From: Bimuria novae-zelandiae CBS 107.79 | Lineage: Eukaryota > Ascomycota > Dothideomycetes > Pleosporales > Didymosphaeriaceae | Assembly (NCBI GenBank): GCA_010015655.1 | Contig: ML976667.1 | Span: forward strand, 432,174-496,173 | Length of the DNA stretch: 64,000 nt | Direction of reading: 5' to 3' | Shown here: positions 1 through 10,642 of the stretch, piece by piece | How the letters are laid out: each line of letters opens with the position of its first letter | Numbering within the stretch: the stretch's first letter is position 1 | Made by a program: the position numbers and the translations under genes | The notes under the pieces: generated by a model | What the model was told of the DNA's origin: nothing | Databases searched by the model: none | Seen by the model: only the letters and a program-made list of their open reading frames with translations

Positions 1-1563
1 ATAGCCAACCGAAACTTAACCAAAACCGCCTAAGGGTATAGAACGTGAATAAAATCTGGACACTATTAATAGGGGCAGGAATCCCTAGATCGTACTAGAT
101 AACCCTCTTAATTAGTTAGGCGCTTAGACTTGTAGACTTACTAGAAAGTCTTCTAATTGCCCTTACTCTTAATCTTCTTCTTTACTTCCTCCGCGAGGAA
201 GTCCAGCGTGGCTAGGATACTAGCCTTAAACGCTAACTACCCCGAATTAGCATTAATAGCCTAGGATTAGGGTTAAGGACCTTTATTAACTTAAGAGCAA
301 CCTTCTTGCGCCTAGGGGTAAGAGTACTAGTAGTAACTAGGGAGGTTAGACTATTCCCCTTTATAGTAGAAGCTTTCCTCTTCCGCTTCTCCTTAATAGA
401 GAGGCCTACCACCGGAATAATCTCCTTAGGAGGCTAGGTGTCATAACCTGAGTGGTAGGGGGTTAACAGGTTTCCGCAGAATTTGGATCCGGTGGCCCTA
501 TGCAACTTAGTCTAGATAACCCTTAACTACACTAAATAACACTTATATAATAATATTACTTTATTCCGTCTCTAGTACCTGCGCAGTAGCCTTTACTAAT
601 GCCTTATTTAATTTAGAGAGGTCGATCTTATTATATATATACGCATTAATTTAGCTTAAGCGCGGTATAAGAGTAATTAGGGTACTTAACACGTTCTTTA
701 AGTTATCTTCGGGTATCTGCTACTAATTAGCCTTAAAACCCCTACATAACCCTTAAAGCGCTAACTTACCTACTAATAATTCTTACTATCGCTGTAGCAG
801 GCATCGCAGCGGCAGATCAAATTATAGTCCTCTAAATCTATTAGGCTAAGATTAACATACACTGCCCTAGACTGGACACAACGTATCTCCTTAACCTAAA
901 ACTAGTAGAGCTTTATCTTCTTATAATTAGACTACTTAAGGCTGTCTAGGATAATAGGAAGGCAGGTATAGCATAGGTTAATAGTACTAACCACGCTCGC
1001 ACGCGCCTTATTAACTAGGGCCTTAAGAATAGCGTTTATAGTACTTATAGTGCTAAATAGCGTAGGTATGTCTAGATAAAGTCTAAAGGTTGCTGAAGAG
1101 GGCGGTGGAGAAGTAATAAGTACGGGGACGACTTAGTAGGCCTGCACTAGGTTAGTCTACCTTTACGACCCCTAAATTTAGAGTAGCTAGGTACTAAAAT
1201 AGGGGGCATCTAGGGTTAGGCACCCTAGACTGCTATAGATTGGCTAGGTCGTACTTACGGGTTAGGGAGCCTCCAGGATAAGGTAAGCCGCCGAGTAGAA
1301 AGTAAGAATAAGAGTTTTAGGCCTTAGTATAAGCCTAAGATTTAGCTTACGTTATTAGCTTACGTAATACGTAAGGCCTAATTAGGCTAGTTATCACGTG
1401 CTTATTCTCGCGGTCGAGACCCTTAAAGAAAAGAGCCTTTGTCACGAGTCGTAGGTCGAGGGCCCTCGACGGCCCTAGTCCGCTCTAGACCGGCGCTATC
1501 CGGGCCTTCCGCCTATCTACTTCCCTCGCCGCAGCCCTTCTCTTCCCTCTCTAAGGGATCGCC
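1..1563. repeat. RIP-degraded repeat DNA, family not identified
   Basis: TpA-rich sequence with stops in every frame and very few CpA/TpG dinucleotides, while CpG is still present. This is the same signature as the identified transposons further right. I could not recognise a protein domain on either strand. An inverted pair TTAGGCCTTA / TAAGGCCTAA lies at 1317-1326 and 1372-1381, with a near-perfect palindrome CTTACGTAATACGTAAG between them. It may be the missing body of the transposase fragment at 1564-1932, but no DDE motif was found. Confidence 0.6.
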
Positions 1564-1932
1564 TTAGTACTGTGGATAGACTGAGTCGCCCGTAGTCAGG
1601 GCGCTTTTTACAGCATCCTTCTGCTCCTGCGTGAGGATCTCATCTCGACCACGCCCTGGATTGTTCTTGTATAGTATCTCGTCCCATAAATTGTGTCCTC
1701 CTTCTTGCGCTTTTCGTTCAATACGCTGTACGAGCCTTGATAGTCCTGATTGCGTTTGTGGCATGCGTTTTGAGAGGGCATTTGCAGAGGCATATCCATC
1801 GTGCGACGCGACGATCGCGCCGACGACAAAGGCGCGCTGTACAGCGCTCATTTCAGTGCAGGAGGTCTTAGGGGTTTTTGTAACTTTATCCTGTTTATAT
1901 ATATAAGGTTTTCGCCGAGTTATAGAAGCCAT
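1564..1932 (-). pseudogene. N-terminal HTH fragment of a probable Tc1/mariner-type transposase
   Basis: A 122-residue open frame. Residues about 28-75 look like a helix-turn-helix (AVQRAFVVGAIV..., then SGLSRLVQRIERKAQ), followed by a conserved-looking GRGRDEILTQEQKDAV stretch. This pattern is typical of the DNA-binding front part of fungal Tc1-like transposases. The catalytic part (DDE_3, with a DNAPxH-like motif) is absent; the frame ends at a stop at 1564 and the DNA beyond is degraded. Family assignment rests on motif resemblance only. It could instead be a small unrelated DNA-binding protein. Confidence 0.45.
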
Positions 1933-2764
1933 AATAAAATGTAGAGGTTAATTTTATTAGTCTATCTACAAAGAGTTAATTAAGTTGGTGTTAGCGCGCG
2001 ATGGCGCACGGGCCTATGACAAAAAAAACGAGCTAGGATGCAGTCGTGTTGAACTGCTCCACCTGGCAGAACCTCGGGACGCCCCAGACGTATGGCCTCA
2101 CGCTAAACCCGCAATCCTCGACTGAAGCCCACAACGGTATTAACGCTGTCCTGGTCTCTCCAGCGCTTAATTATCCATTGAATATGTATTATTTTCGTAA
2201 TGTCTCTCTACTGCAGCGATTGGAATGACCCTCATAGGAAGCTTCCAAGGTCCCTTGTTACGATCTAGATTGTTTTCACGACGAAAGGATTCGTTAGTCG
2301 GCCCGCACATCCTAGCCACCCCGGCTTGACTCCCCAGATCAACACTCCCGCCATGCCTGATTGATATCACTTTATCCACCTGTGACCGTGACACCGTAAC
2401 ATCAGCATCCGCTCAGCTAGTCACCCCGCACACACTTTCGCACGAGCGCCAAATCACAGAACAATACCAAGAACGACAAGAACGCACTACACGCTCTCAG
2501 TGCAATGTCAAGACCACCACCCGGGGAGCGGGAACCCATCTCGGGAAGTGCATGTAGGTGCTTTCGCTTGGTAATTTTCGCCTGTCAACGGCTCCTCCGT
2601 CATAAGACATGGAGCTTCGTATAAGAAAAGCTTGAGCCCTCTTCCTACGTCTTATTCCGCCGCCACTGGTATACTGTCCAATTTCCCCCCAGAATCCCTC
2701 TGATCGCTCGCGCATAGCCACCAGTCCAAACTACGGTGCCATAACATCGAATTTCAGCGAAACT
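1933..2764. other. Intergenic region and 5' flank of the MFS gene
   Basis: Base composition changes from the TpA-rich style to ordinary genic composition at about 1990-2050, which marks the edge of the repeat block. Only short overlapping frames without recognisable domains are present. No RNA gene or clear promoter motif was seen. The last few hundred bases must contain the promoter and 5' UTR of the permease gene that starts at 2765. Confidence 0.5.
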
Positions 2765-4354
2765 ATGGCTGCGGATATCGACACCAAGCCTGTGATCGAG
2801 CAGATCTCGGATGATGTCATCCCAACGACAGAACATCGTGCGCATGCAAAGCTGGAGCCGCCGCCATTGGTTGCAGCGATGTCGCTAGAACAACGCCGGG
2901 AGGCTGAAGCTAAGATGCGGAAGAAGATTGACATACGCTTGCTTCCGATGATTATCTTGATGTATATCATGAATTATTTGGATCGGAATAACATCGCGGC
3001 CGTGCGGTTGGCGGGGCTTCAGGATGAGTTGCAGTTGACGAGTACGCAGTATCAAGTGAGTTGTCTCTTTATTTACACCTGTGCATCACTTGCCCAGTGA
3101 GTTTGACTGACCGGGGTACAGACAATCGTTTCGATCCTCTTTGTGGGCTATATCTTGATGCAGGTTCCTTCGAATCTGCTTTTGAACAAAACTGGAAAGC
3201 CAGCATTGTTCCTTCCAATTTGCATGATCATTTGGGGTGTCATCTCGGGCGCGACAGGCGCTTGCCAGAACTTTGGAGGCCTTGTAGCATGCCGATTCTT
3301 CCTCGGATTCATCGAAGCTGTATACTTTCCCGGATGCTTATTCTACCTATCATCTTGGTATACCAGAAAAGAGCTCGGTTTTAGGACCGCGGTGCTGTAT
3401 TCCGGCTCACTTATTTCGGGAGCATTCGGTGGCTTAATCACCGCTGGTATCAAGAGCAATATGGACCACACCCATGGACTGCGAGCTTGGAGATGGGTGT
3501 TCATTATTGAGGGCGGGATAACCGTTGCTATAGCTCTCGTGGCCTTCTTCGTGTTGCCCAACATGCCCCGTACCACCAGTTGGTTGACCGAGGAAGAACG
3601 CCAACTAGCTACCTATCGGCTGGTAGAGGACGTGGGTGAAGAAGATTGGACCTCTTCTGAGTCGCAGACCCTCTTCCACGGATTCAAGCTCGCAATGGCG
3701 GACATGAAAACTTGGGTTCTCACCATTCTCATGCTGGCCATCGTCTCATCTGCATCGGTTACGAACTTCTTTCCTACCGTCGTCAAGACGCTTGGATACA
3801 ACAACGTGAACACATTGCTACTCACTGCGCCCCCTTACGTTCTCGCAGTTATCACGACATACATCAACGCCTGGCACGCGGACCGAACCGGTGAACGATT
3901 CCTTCACATTACGATTCCCCTCTGTGTCGGAGTGGCGGCATTCATTCTCTGCGCTGCTACGAAATCCACAGCTCCGCGCTATGTGGCTATGGTGTTGATG
4001 GTACCAGGCGTATACACTGGCTACGTTGTCGCCCTTGCATGGATCTCGAACTCGCTGCCGCGCCCGGCATCAAAGCGCGCTGCCGCTCTCGCCTTTATCA
4101 ACGCTGTTTCGAACACTAGTTCCATCTATGCCAGTTACATGTACCCGCAGCCGCTGAGTGGACAGCAACCGAACTTGACCGTGCCGCTGAGCGTAGACTG
4201 CGCGACGGCCGCGCTGGCGATAATCATGGCTGCTATCATGAGAATAATTTTGAGTCGTTTGAATAAGAAGCTGGACAGAGGAGAGCATGTGGAAGGAGCC
4301 ATTAATGGTGTCCCAGGAGTGGCACAAGAGCACGGGTTCAGGTTCTTGGTGTGA
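2765..4354 (+). CDS. MFS permease of the anion:cation symporter (allantoate/Dal5-like) family
   Basis: Two exons, 2765-3055 and 3122-4354, give 507 residues, the usual length for this family. The 66-nt intron has donor GTGAGT and acceptor TACAG. Splicing joins TQYQ to TIVSILFVGYILMQVPSN, the well-known first-to-second membrane segment junction of Dal5-type permeases. Exon 1 encodes a cytosolic N-terminus, then KKIDIRLLPMIILMYIMNYLDRNN (family signature around residues 57-80). Later come IWGVISGATGACQNFGGL, GLRAWRWVFIIEGG and FFVLPNMPRT, followed by SNTSSIYASYMYP and the C-terminal LNKKLDRGE. The family takes up small carboxylate or nicotinate-like organic anions, allantoate or vitamins across the plasma membrane; the substrate here is unknown. 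The frame is intact with no RIP-type stops although transposon remnants end about 750 bp upstream. Confidence 0.92.
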
Positions 4355-5129
4355 TCGCGCGCGGGGGGTGGATGTCAGGAGGGAAAGGGCGACGCGCTAC
4401 CAGTGTGACCAATCCAGCAGCTCACTACGCTCCCTTTACGAAGGTATGCCAGTACGTCCGTGGTTGTGCGTTAGGCAACGACTCAACGAAAAATCTCTGT
4501 TGTGCATCGGGCACTAACCTGCGTTCGCAATTCCGAATCTCCAGTTTTGAGTACAGACGGACGGGCCGAGTTGTCATTAACTTATAGATTTACGTCTTTA
4601 GCATAGATCGATATATTAGAACGGCAGAATGGGTTCACGGCTATTAGGGGCTGCGATGAATCACTTTGTGCTTGGGCCCGCGGTGAATGGGGCACGTGTT
4701 TCGGCTAGCGCCGGACCCTGCCCCACCACGGTGCCTTCTTGAACCTGCAGCCATCGCGTTTGCGTCAATCCACAACCGCACACCGTGCCGCATCTCCACT
4801 TACGCGCCCTGCTTCACGCGATTCACTTTATCGTCACTGGGCCTGCCCTTTACCCTCACTCCCAGGATTCATAGCGACATTCTTGGTGCCCTCGGACGGT
4901 CACAAAGGCCAACCTGTTGTGGACGCACTATGCATTCACTAGACCTCAAATAAACCACGTGCACTATTCAAAATCTGATCTTTCCACTACACTTTTTTTT
5001 TACCACAGCACTTCATTCAACTTAGCTGCACGTCAACTATCGATCAACGCCTAGGCAGCACAGGCAGCTCTCTTGGTCAGCTGACGCCATCCGGACTTAG
5101 GATTCCTGGAGCCGAACTCACGACTGATT
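4355..5129. other. Intergenic region between the permease and the Cys/His protein gene
   Basis: Ordinary genic base composition. The overlapping short frames do not resemble known proteins. A T-run at about 4992-5000 and pyrimidine-rich DNA precede the next gene and fit a fungal promoter. No RNA gene or repeat was seen. Confidence 0.5.
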
Positions 5130-5969
5130 ATGGATTTCTCGGACGACGTCTTCGGGCACAAAAAGTTGTCCTCAACACTCTCCACTGATACCATGGGACA
5201 CGCGCAAGCAGTGGAGGCATGTCGCTGGGGATGGTCTGTAGATCCGCAAGTTACAGGGACGCCAACGCCACACGCGCCTGCACCACCCGTCCAAGCGCGC
5301 CCACCGACCACCTCACTTTTTGTGCGTCCAAATCGCACAACACCATGCCGCGGGCGTCTCTACCACCAGCTTGCTTGTTCACATCGCATCCGCACCGACC
5401 TCGTCGAAGACTGCGGCTCGAATTGTTTGGAACCTCATGGTCTGGTGTCGAATGTTCCATTCCTCTGCCAAGAATGCGTCGAACAGGAAGCGAAGTCCAT
5501 CTGGGCAGCACGCGAAGCAGAGCACAACGCTCTGTACCCGCCCCTGGCTGCGATGACCAAAGAGCAGTACGACCTCTGGTATGACGAGCGCCGCAAACTC
5601 GAAGCGTCGTTCGCGCGAGACCGCAAGATCTACGAGATGGAGCTGCGGTCGACCACGCGTCCCAGCAACGTGTGCTCGGCGCTCCAGTATAGTGAGGAAG
5701 AGAAGGCATTTGCTGAAGAACTAGACTCGCTCTCTTTCGCCATGATGTCTTCCAACGCCAGCACGGCTGCAGGCCAGTCTCCTGCCCGATCGCGGAGAAG
5801 CCTGCCGAACGATGCGTCCGAGCAGATTCACTGGGGTCTCAGCTCACTCACCATCGACCGCGGATCCTGCGGTCCGGAGTTCACGGCGAACCAGCCTTCC
5901 AATGTCCGCCCGGCGATGCAAGCCCTGAGCGAAGAGGAACTGTGGCGACGCCCGCGCGAGCGAAAGTAG
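5130..5969 (+). CDS. Conserved Cys/His-rich protein of unknown function
   Basis: Single-exon frame of 279 residues starting MDFSDDVFGHKK. The central part, residues 78-116, has a regular Cys/His arrangement: C83-x-H85-x9-C95-x3-C99-x13-C113-x2-C116, beginning LYHQLACSHRIRTDL. This could bind one or two zinc ions. Residues 117-170 are charged and predicted helical (KEQYDLWYDERRKLEASFARD). The N-terminus (residues 36-70) is Pro/Thr-rich and probably disordered, as is the Ser-rich C-terminus. I recall similar short uncharacterised proteins in Dothideomycetes but cannot name a function; a RING/zinc-ribbon-like adaptor role would be a guess. No signal peptide or membrane segment. A long antisense frame (5251-5709) is a composition shadow. 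Confidence 0.75.
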   Translation: MDFSDDVFGHKKLSSTLSTDTMGHAQAVEACRWGWSVDPQVTGTPTPHAPAPPVQARPPTTSLFVRPNRTTPCRGRLYHQLACSHRIRTDLVEDCGSNCLEPHGLVSNVPFLCQECVEQEAKSIWAAREAEHNALYPPLAAMTKEQYDLWYDERRKLEASFARDRKIYEMELRSTTRPSNVCSALQYSEEEKAFAEELDSLSFAMMSSNASTAAGQSPARSRRSLPNDASEQIHWGLSSLTIDRGSCGPEFTANQPSNVRPAMQALSEEELWRRPRERK

Positions 5970-6534
5970 GGAAGCACACTGGCGCACGAGTTCTAGCTGT
6001 TTGATTACGAAGGAGCAGACAATCTCTCGAGATTGTCTCTTCGAGGAACGATTTGCATTTAGCGGCATTAGCACTTGGTACGGGAAACCATAGAAAGCAT
6101 GGTATGGAGCACGGAGTATGAAAATCAGCTTTTCACGGTGTAAAGAAATGTTTGTGTTCATAGTAGACATGGCCGACGGCCTTGTTACTTTGTTGTCTTG
6201 ATAAGTGTCGATTGAGTGTGAGAGTGTGTTGATCGCTTTGACTACGACGTAGTTCAATGTTATCACTATGTTTTATCGGTTTTGATCATCCAAGGGTTTG
6301 GATGGTAAATGTGTGGTTGTGTGCGTGCTTGGTATGCATATGGAGAAGAGCATAGTTCGAAGCTCTGAACACGGGGCAAGAGCTAGTGTCTAGATACAGA
6401 TACCGGAAGTTCTGCCTTTTGTATGGTCGTGCGAACTGCCTTTTCACTTGAAATGATAGGGTTAGCTCCAACATGAAAGACAGGTTCGAATTTACCAAAG
6501 ATAGAATCAACTACCGAATAATTTATGTCTCTCA
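5970..6534. other. 3' flank of the Cys/His gene, no gene seen
   Basis: Ordinary sequence passing into the tandem repeat at 6535. Short minus-strand frames (5844-6266, 6286-6510) have no recognisable domain and the first overlaps the coding gene. Nothing else was seen. Confidence 0.5.
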
Positions 6535-6668
6535 TGCTTTCGTGTCTCTTTAGGCTTTTGTGTCTTTTAAGGCTTTTGTGTCTTTTAAGGCTTTTGTGTC
6601 TTTTAAGGCTTTTGTATCTTGTATGGCCTTTGTGGGTTTTAAGGCCTTTGTGGATTTTCAGGCTTTTA
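6535..6668. repeat. 18-bp tandem repeat, about 7.4 copies
   Basis: The unit is GGCTTTTGTGTCTTTTAA. Copies start at 6535 (diverged), 6553, 6571, 6589, 6607, 6625 and 6643, with a partial copy at 6661. The three copies at 6553-6606 are identical; divergence rises toward both ends, the usual pattern of a minisatellite expanding in its middle. It sits exactly at the border between the gene island and the transposon stack. Confidence 0.95.
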
Positions 6669-6689
6669 CAGTGCTGACCAATATCAATT

Positions 6690-6782
6690 AATTAATTTAT
6701 TATGCCCAGCTCACTCGTCTAAAGGGCCTTTTTACGCTAACTACATAGTAAAGCTTATAATAGTAACCTAACTCCCTCTAGC
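6690..6782 (-). mobile_element. 3' end fragment of a LINE
   Basis: About 95 bp matching, base for base with scattered C-to-T changes, the 3' end of the LINE at 53086-53200, including CTAAAGGGCCTTTTTACGC. Both copies start with a TTAATTAATT-type tail and are preceded by CCAATATC. The match stops at 6782 where a Gypsy LTR begins. Confidence 0.75.
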
Positions 6783-6999
6783 TGTAAGGGGTTGGGTGCT
6801 CAAGGGGCCAAAGGTGCTAGAAGAGTACTTATAAATTTAATAAAAAGTCTAAAGTTAAGCTTTAGGCGTTAAACTTATATATCTAGGGTTTATATAACTA
6901 AAGGTTAAAGATTTAAAGTAATAACTAGGCGTAGTCTATTATATACCTCTCTTCCCTTTATTAGGGGTAAAGAAAAATATCTACATCTTATTTTACTAT
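6783..6999 (-). mobile_element. 3' LTR and polypurine tract of a second Gypsy-1-family copy
   Basis: 6783-6943 is a 161-bp LTR (TGTAAGGGG...ATTATA), the reverse complement of the LTRs of Gypsy-1 at 16832 and 27559, which are also 161 bp. It is followed by CTCTTCCCTTTATTAGGGG, the complement of the polypurine tract that also precedes the 27559 LTR. The copy is on the minus strand and is cut off at 6999 by the LTR of Gypsy-4. Confidence 0.85.
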
Positions 7000-9900
7000 T
7001 GTTATAAGGGTGTTTTACGTACCTAAGCCTGATCTGGATTAGGGGAGAATAGGTCAAGAGTAATATATCTTACAGATATATTTAGTAGTTAAGAGCTTAA
7101 AAAGACAATACTAGGGTATACAAATAATCTAATTCTATAATAAATTATAAAATAACTAACTAAGAGATTTATTAATTTATTATAAAAGATATACTCGTAG
7201 TATGTTAAGTTAACTATAAAGAGTAGGAAAGGTATAAAGAAATTATTAAATTATATATTATTAATTTTAGTCCTGCTAAAACTTTCTTCTTAGAGGTAGT
7301 CCCTAAAACTTACTATAGTCCTGGCCTTTATGCGGGACTCCTCGCTTATATAAGACTTTATTACGTAATTACTAACCTAAGCTACCCTACGCTTTTATAT
7401 ATTCCCCTAGCGTAATTATTCTGCTAATAATAACTCTTTTAGTATAATTATAATACTATTTCCTCTCCTAAGACTATTATCCTAATATCTTACTTTATTA
7501 TATTACTATACTATTAGTATATAAGTTTTAATTTTTATAAAGGTGCGCGTCCTTGCCTTTTGAAGTAAGTTATAGCCTTCTTTAGATTTTCCTTACCTTA
7601 CTAACTATGTTAAAAGCTTTTCACTTATTTATTACTACCCGTCGCGCCTGTGCGGATAAAGTAGAATTTTAAAATTTTAAAATAATATCTAGTTATAAGC
7701 GCTATTAGAAGATAAACCTACGTTACTTTATAAATACTACCTTTAGAAAGTATACTAGTTATATTTCTATTTATACTTTATATAGTCTATAGGTTCCTAA
7801 AAAAAATTAAGAGTGTGTTTAGAAAGAGAAGCGTAATAAGCGTCTAAAATTACTTATAGCTAAAGAGCGTTAAGCCCTAACTACTAAGAAGTCTACTTGC
7901 TTAGCTTCTATAACTACTTATCTTTATTATAAACTTACTAAAGTTAAAGAGAAGGAGCATAGTTATGCTTAGTATAACCTCTATATTACTAATGCAATAG
8001 AGCTCCTAGAGAAATAGAAAGAGGATCTAAAAGGTATAGCTACTCTTAATATTCGCGAACTATCGTAACTTGCACCTTTAAGAGCTAACTTAAACTAGTT
8101 ATAGTCTAATTGTTTTTATTTTAATTCTTTTTTTATCCTTTAATATTTCCTCCTTTCTCGCTTATTTTCCGCCTAAGGGTGTCGTTAGCAATAATCCGTT
8201 ACTAATTTTTTATAGTTTATAAGATTTTCCTTTAGTTCTTAGGTATTATATTATTCAGGCTATCCTTTTTATTTAACTAAGTATTTAGGCTAACTTTAAA
8301 TTATTCTTAAGTACTTGATTTTTTTCCTTATACTTATTATCTTTTAAATTTAACTAAGTCTTAACTAGAGCGTCTAAAGGTGCTAGTTCTAAAAGTAATT
8401 TATAAAACGTAGGATATATCTTTATACCCTATAGTAAAAGTAATTTAGTTATAACAGATTCCTTAGTTTCTTATACTTTAAAAGAGCCTACCTTAAAGTA
8501 ATTTAGTTTTCTGCTAGGTTATTTTGTCCTTAGATTTTTTTATAATAGGAAAACTTTATTCCCCCTCTTAAGGATTAGTTCTTTAATCCTTTACTCATTT
8601 ACGTTTTTAGATACTATAAAAGCTTTTTAGGTACTACTTTTCTATAGGACATTATATAATTCCTTTATCTTTTAAGCTTTATCCTAACCTTTTATAAAAA
8701 TACTTTTTATATCTCTTAAATCTTAATAAGCAATTGGCTTATATCCATAGTTAGCGTAGTAAAAGGAGTACTATGTTATTCCTAATCTTGCGCTATTATA
8801 TGCTAGCTAGGCTATTAATAGTAACTCTACCTAATTATTCTATTATTTATTAACGTAGAATTATAGATACTATTCTAAAGTTTAATTCGTACGTTCTGTT
8901 TGTCTATTAGTCTAGGGGTAAAAACTTATTACGAGCTTTTTATTAACACCTAGAGCTACTATAAAGATATTCTAGTACTTAAACGTAAAATGCTTATCTT
9001 TATTTATAATAAATTTCTTTAGTAGTCCGTATTCTATAAACACTATAGTATCCACCTTATAAGCGAGTTATTCTGCTATTATAGATTCTTTTATAGGTCT
9101 AAACTTCGCTGCCTTAGTTAGGCAGTCTACTATTATTATAATAGTATTATATATTTGCTTTGTTCCTAGCTATAGCAATCTTAGGAGCTTTACTATAAAG
9201 TCTATTGTTATACTCTACTAAAGTTATTTAGCTACTTATAGTAGTTATAATAGTATATAATACTTATATTTCTTTAGCTTATTCTTATTGCATGCTAAAT
9301 AGTTACTTATAACCTTAGTTACTATCTACTTAAATATAAGGATAGTATATATATTCGCGATCTAACGCGTTATTTCCTTAATACCTAAGTATTCTCATTC
9401 CCTAAGTTCGTGTAGCCTTCTAATTAGGGTTTCTTTATATTCTAGTTTTATAATAACTCTACTTCTATAATCTTGTTGTATTTTATTAATCCTTTTTTAA
9501 AATAAGTTGTATTCCTCGCATTATTCTGTCGTAAGTTAGCTATAGTCCTAAAAATTATATACCTCTAGTTTTATATACCGTAGGCTAGCTACGCAGACAT
9601 TAATTTTTAGCTAATTATATTTAATTATATTAGTACTTCTTGTATATAGTACTACGTCGTGTAGATTAGATTTATCTTTTATAAGATCTAGTTTCCTACT
9701 TAAGGCATTTGCTACACTATTAAGTGTTTTAAGTTAATAATATATAGTAAAGTTAAAATTTGCTAAGGATTATACCTATTATACTTATTATCTATTAAGC
9801 TTATTAGTTAATATAAAGCTAGTAAGGGTTTAATAGTTTATTTATACTTTTATCTTAAAGCGTACTCCTGTAGGCTAGGCTTCTTATTATTTAAAGGTAT

Positions 9901-10109
9901 TTACTATCCCTAGTAGTTTCTTATTATAAACGTTACTATTAAGTTTTACTCCTACGAACTTCCTGGAATAGTAGAACACTAGTCTCTATTTTCTATTATT
10001 ACACTACTATGAGATGATTGCTCTTAGTACGTAGTCTAATATATTTATTTTAACCATTATAGATTTCTTTAGATTATACATTTATAAAAGGGATGCTAAG
10101 AAAAAAAAG
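7000..10109 (-). mobile_element. Gypsy-4 retrotransposon, left part (3' LTR and integrase region)
   Basis: The LTR spans 7000-7455 (TGTTATAAGG...TAATA), homologous to the Gypsy-3 LTRs, followed by a purine tract on the minus strand (complement of CTATTTCCTCTCC). The minus-strand pol remnant includes an integrase core at about 9095-9150 reading IIIIVDCLTKAAKF. The whole region is riddled with RIP-type stops. It is interrupted after 10109 by Gypsy-3, with AAAAG duplicated at 10105-10109 and 41562-41566, and resumes at 41567. Confidence 0.88.
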
Positions 10110-10642
10110 TGTTACAAGGGCTCTACGTACCTAAGCCTGGTCCGGGTTAGGGGAGGATAGGTTAAGGGTGGAACTGTCTTACGGATATTTAGTGGTCGAA
10201 AGCTAGAGGTGGCTATAAGTAGGTTTTTAAAATAATCTAATTCTATAACGAACTATAGAATAACTAACTAAAAGATTTACTAATTTACTATAAAAAATGT
10301 ACTTATAGTATGCTAAGTTAACTATAAGGAGCAAGAGAAGTATAGAGAAATTATTAAACTATATACTAATTATCCTAGTCCTTGCTATTATCTAAATTAT
10401 TATTATAATCCTACTAAGCTATTGTAGTCCCTAGGACTTTCGTAGTCCCTAGGACTTCTATAGTCCCTAGGACTTTTATAGTCCCTTAGACTTCTCGCTT
10501 ATGCGGGACTATATTACGTAACTACTAATTTAAGTTACTCCGCATCCTTATATATTTTTATAATTTAGTTATTTTACTAATAATTACTTCTTTAGCGTAA
10601 TTATTTAGTTTCCTTATTTCTATAAAGTTTATAATTATAACA
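10110..10642 (-). repeat. Gypsy-3 3' LTR
   Basis: 533-bp LTR, direct repeat of 41065-41561 with many C-to-T/G-to-A differences. A tandem motif CCCTAGGACTT is repeated several times at about 10420-10490. The adjoining internal sequence CTATCCCTCCTCTTATGG is the complement of the polypurine tract and fixes the minus orientation. Confidence 0.9.

Noticed and set aside
10420..10490. Short direct repeats with regular spacing that recall a CRISPR-like array
   Set aside because: They are CCCTAGGACTT tandem units within the Gypsy-3 LTR, without unique spacers, in a fungal genome.
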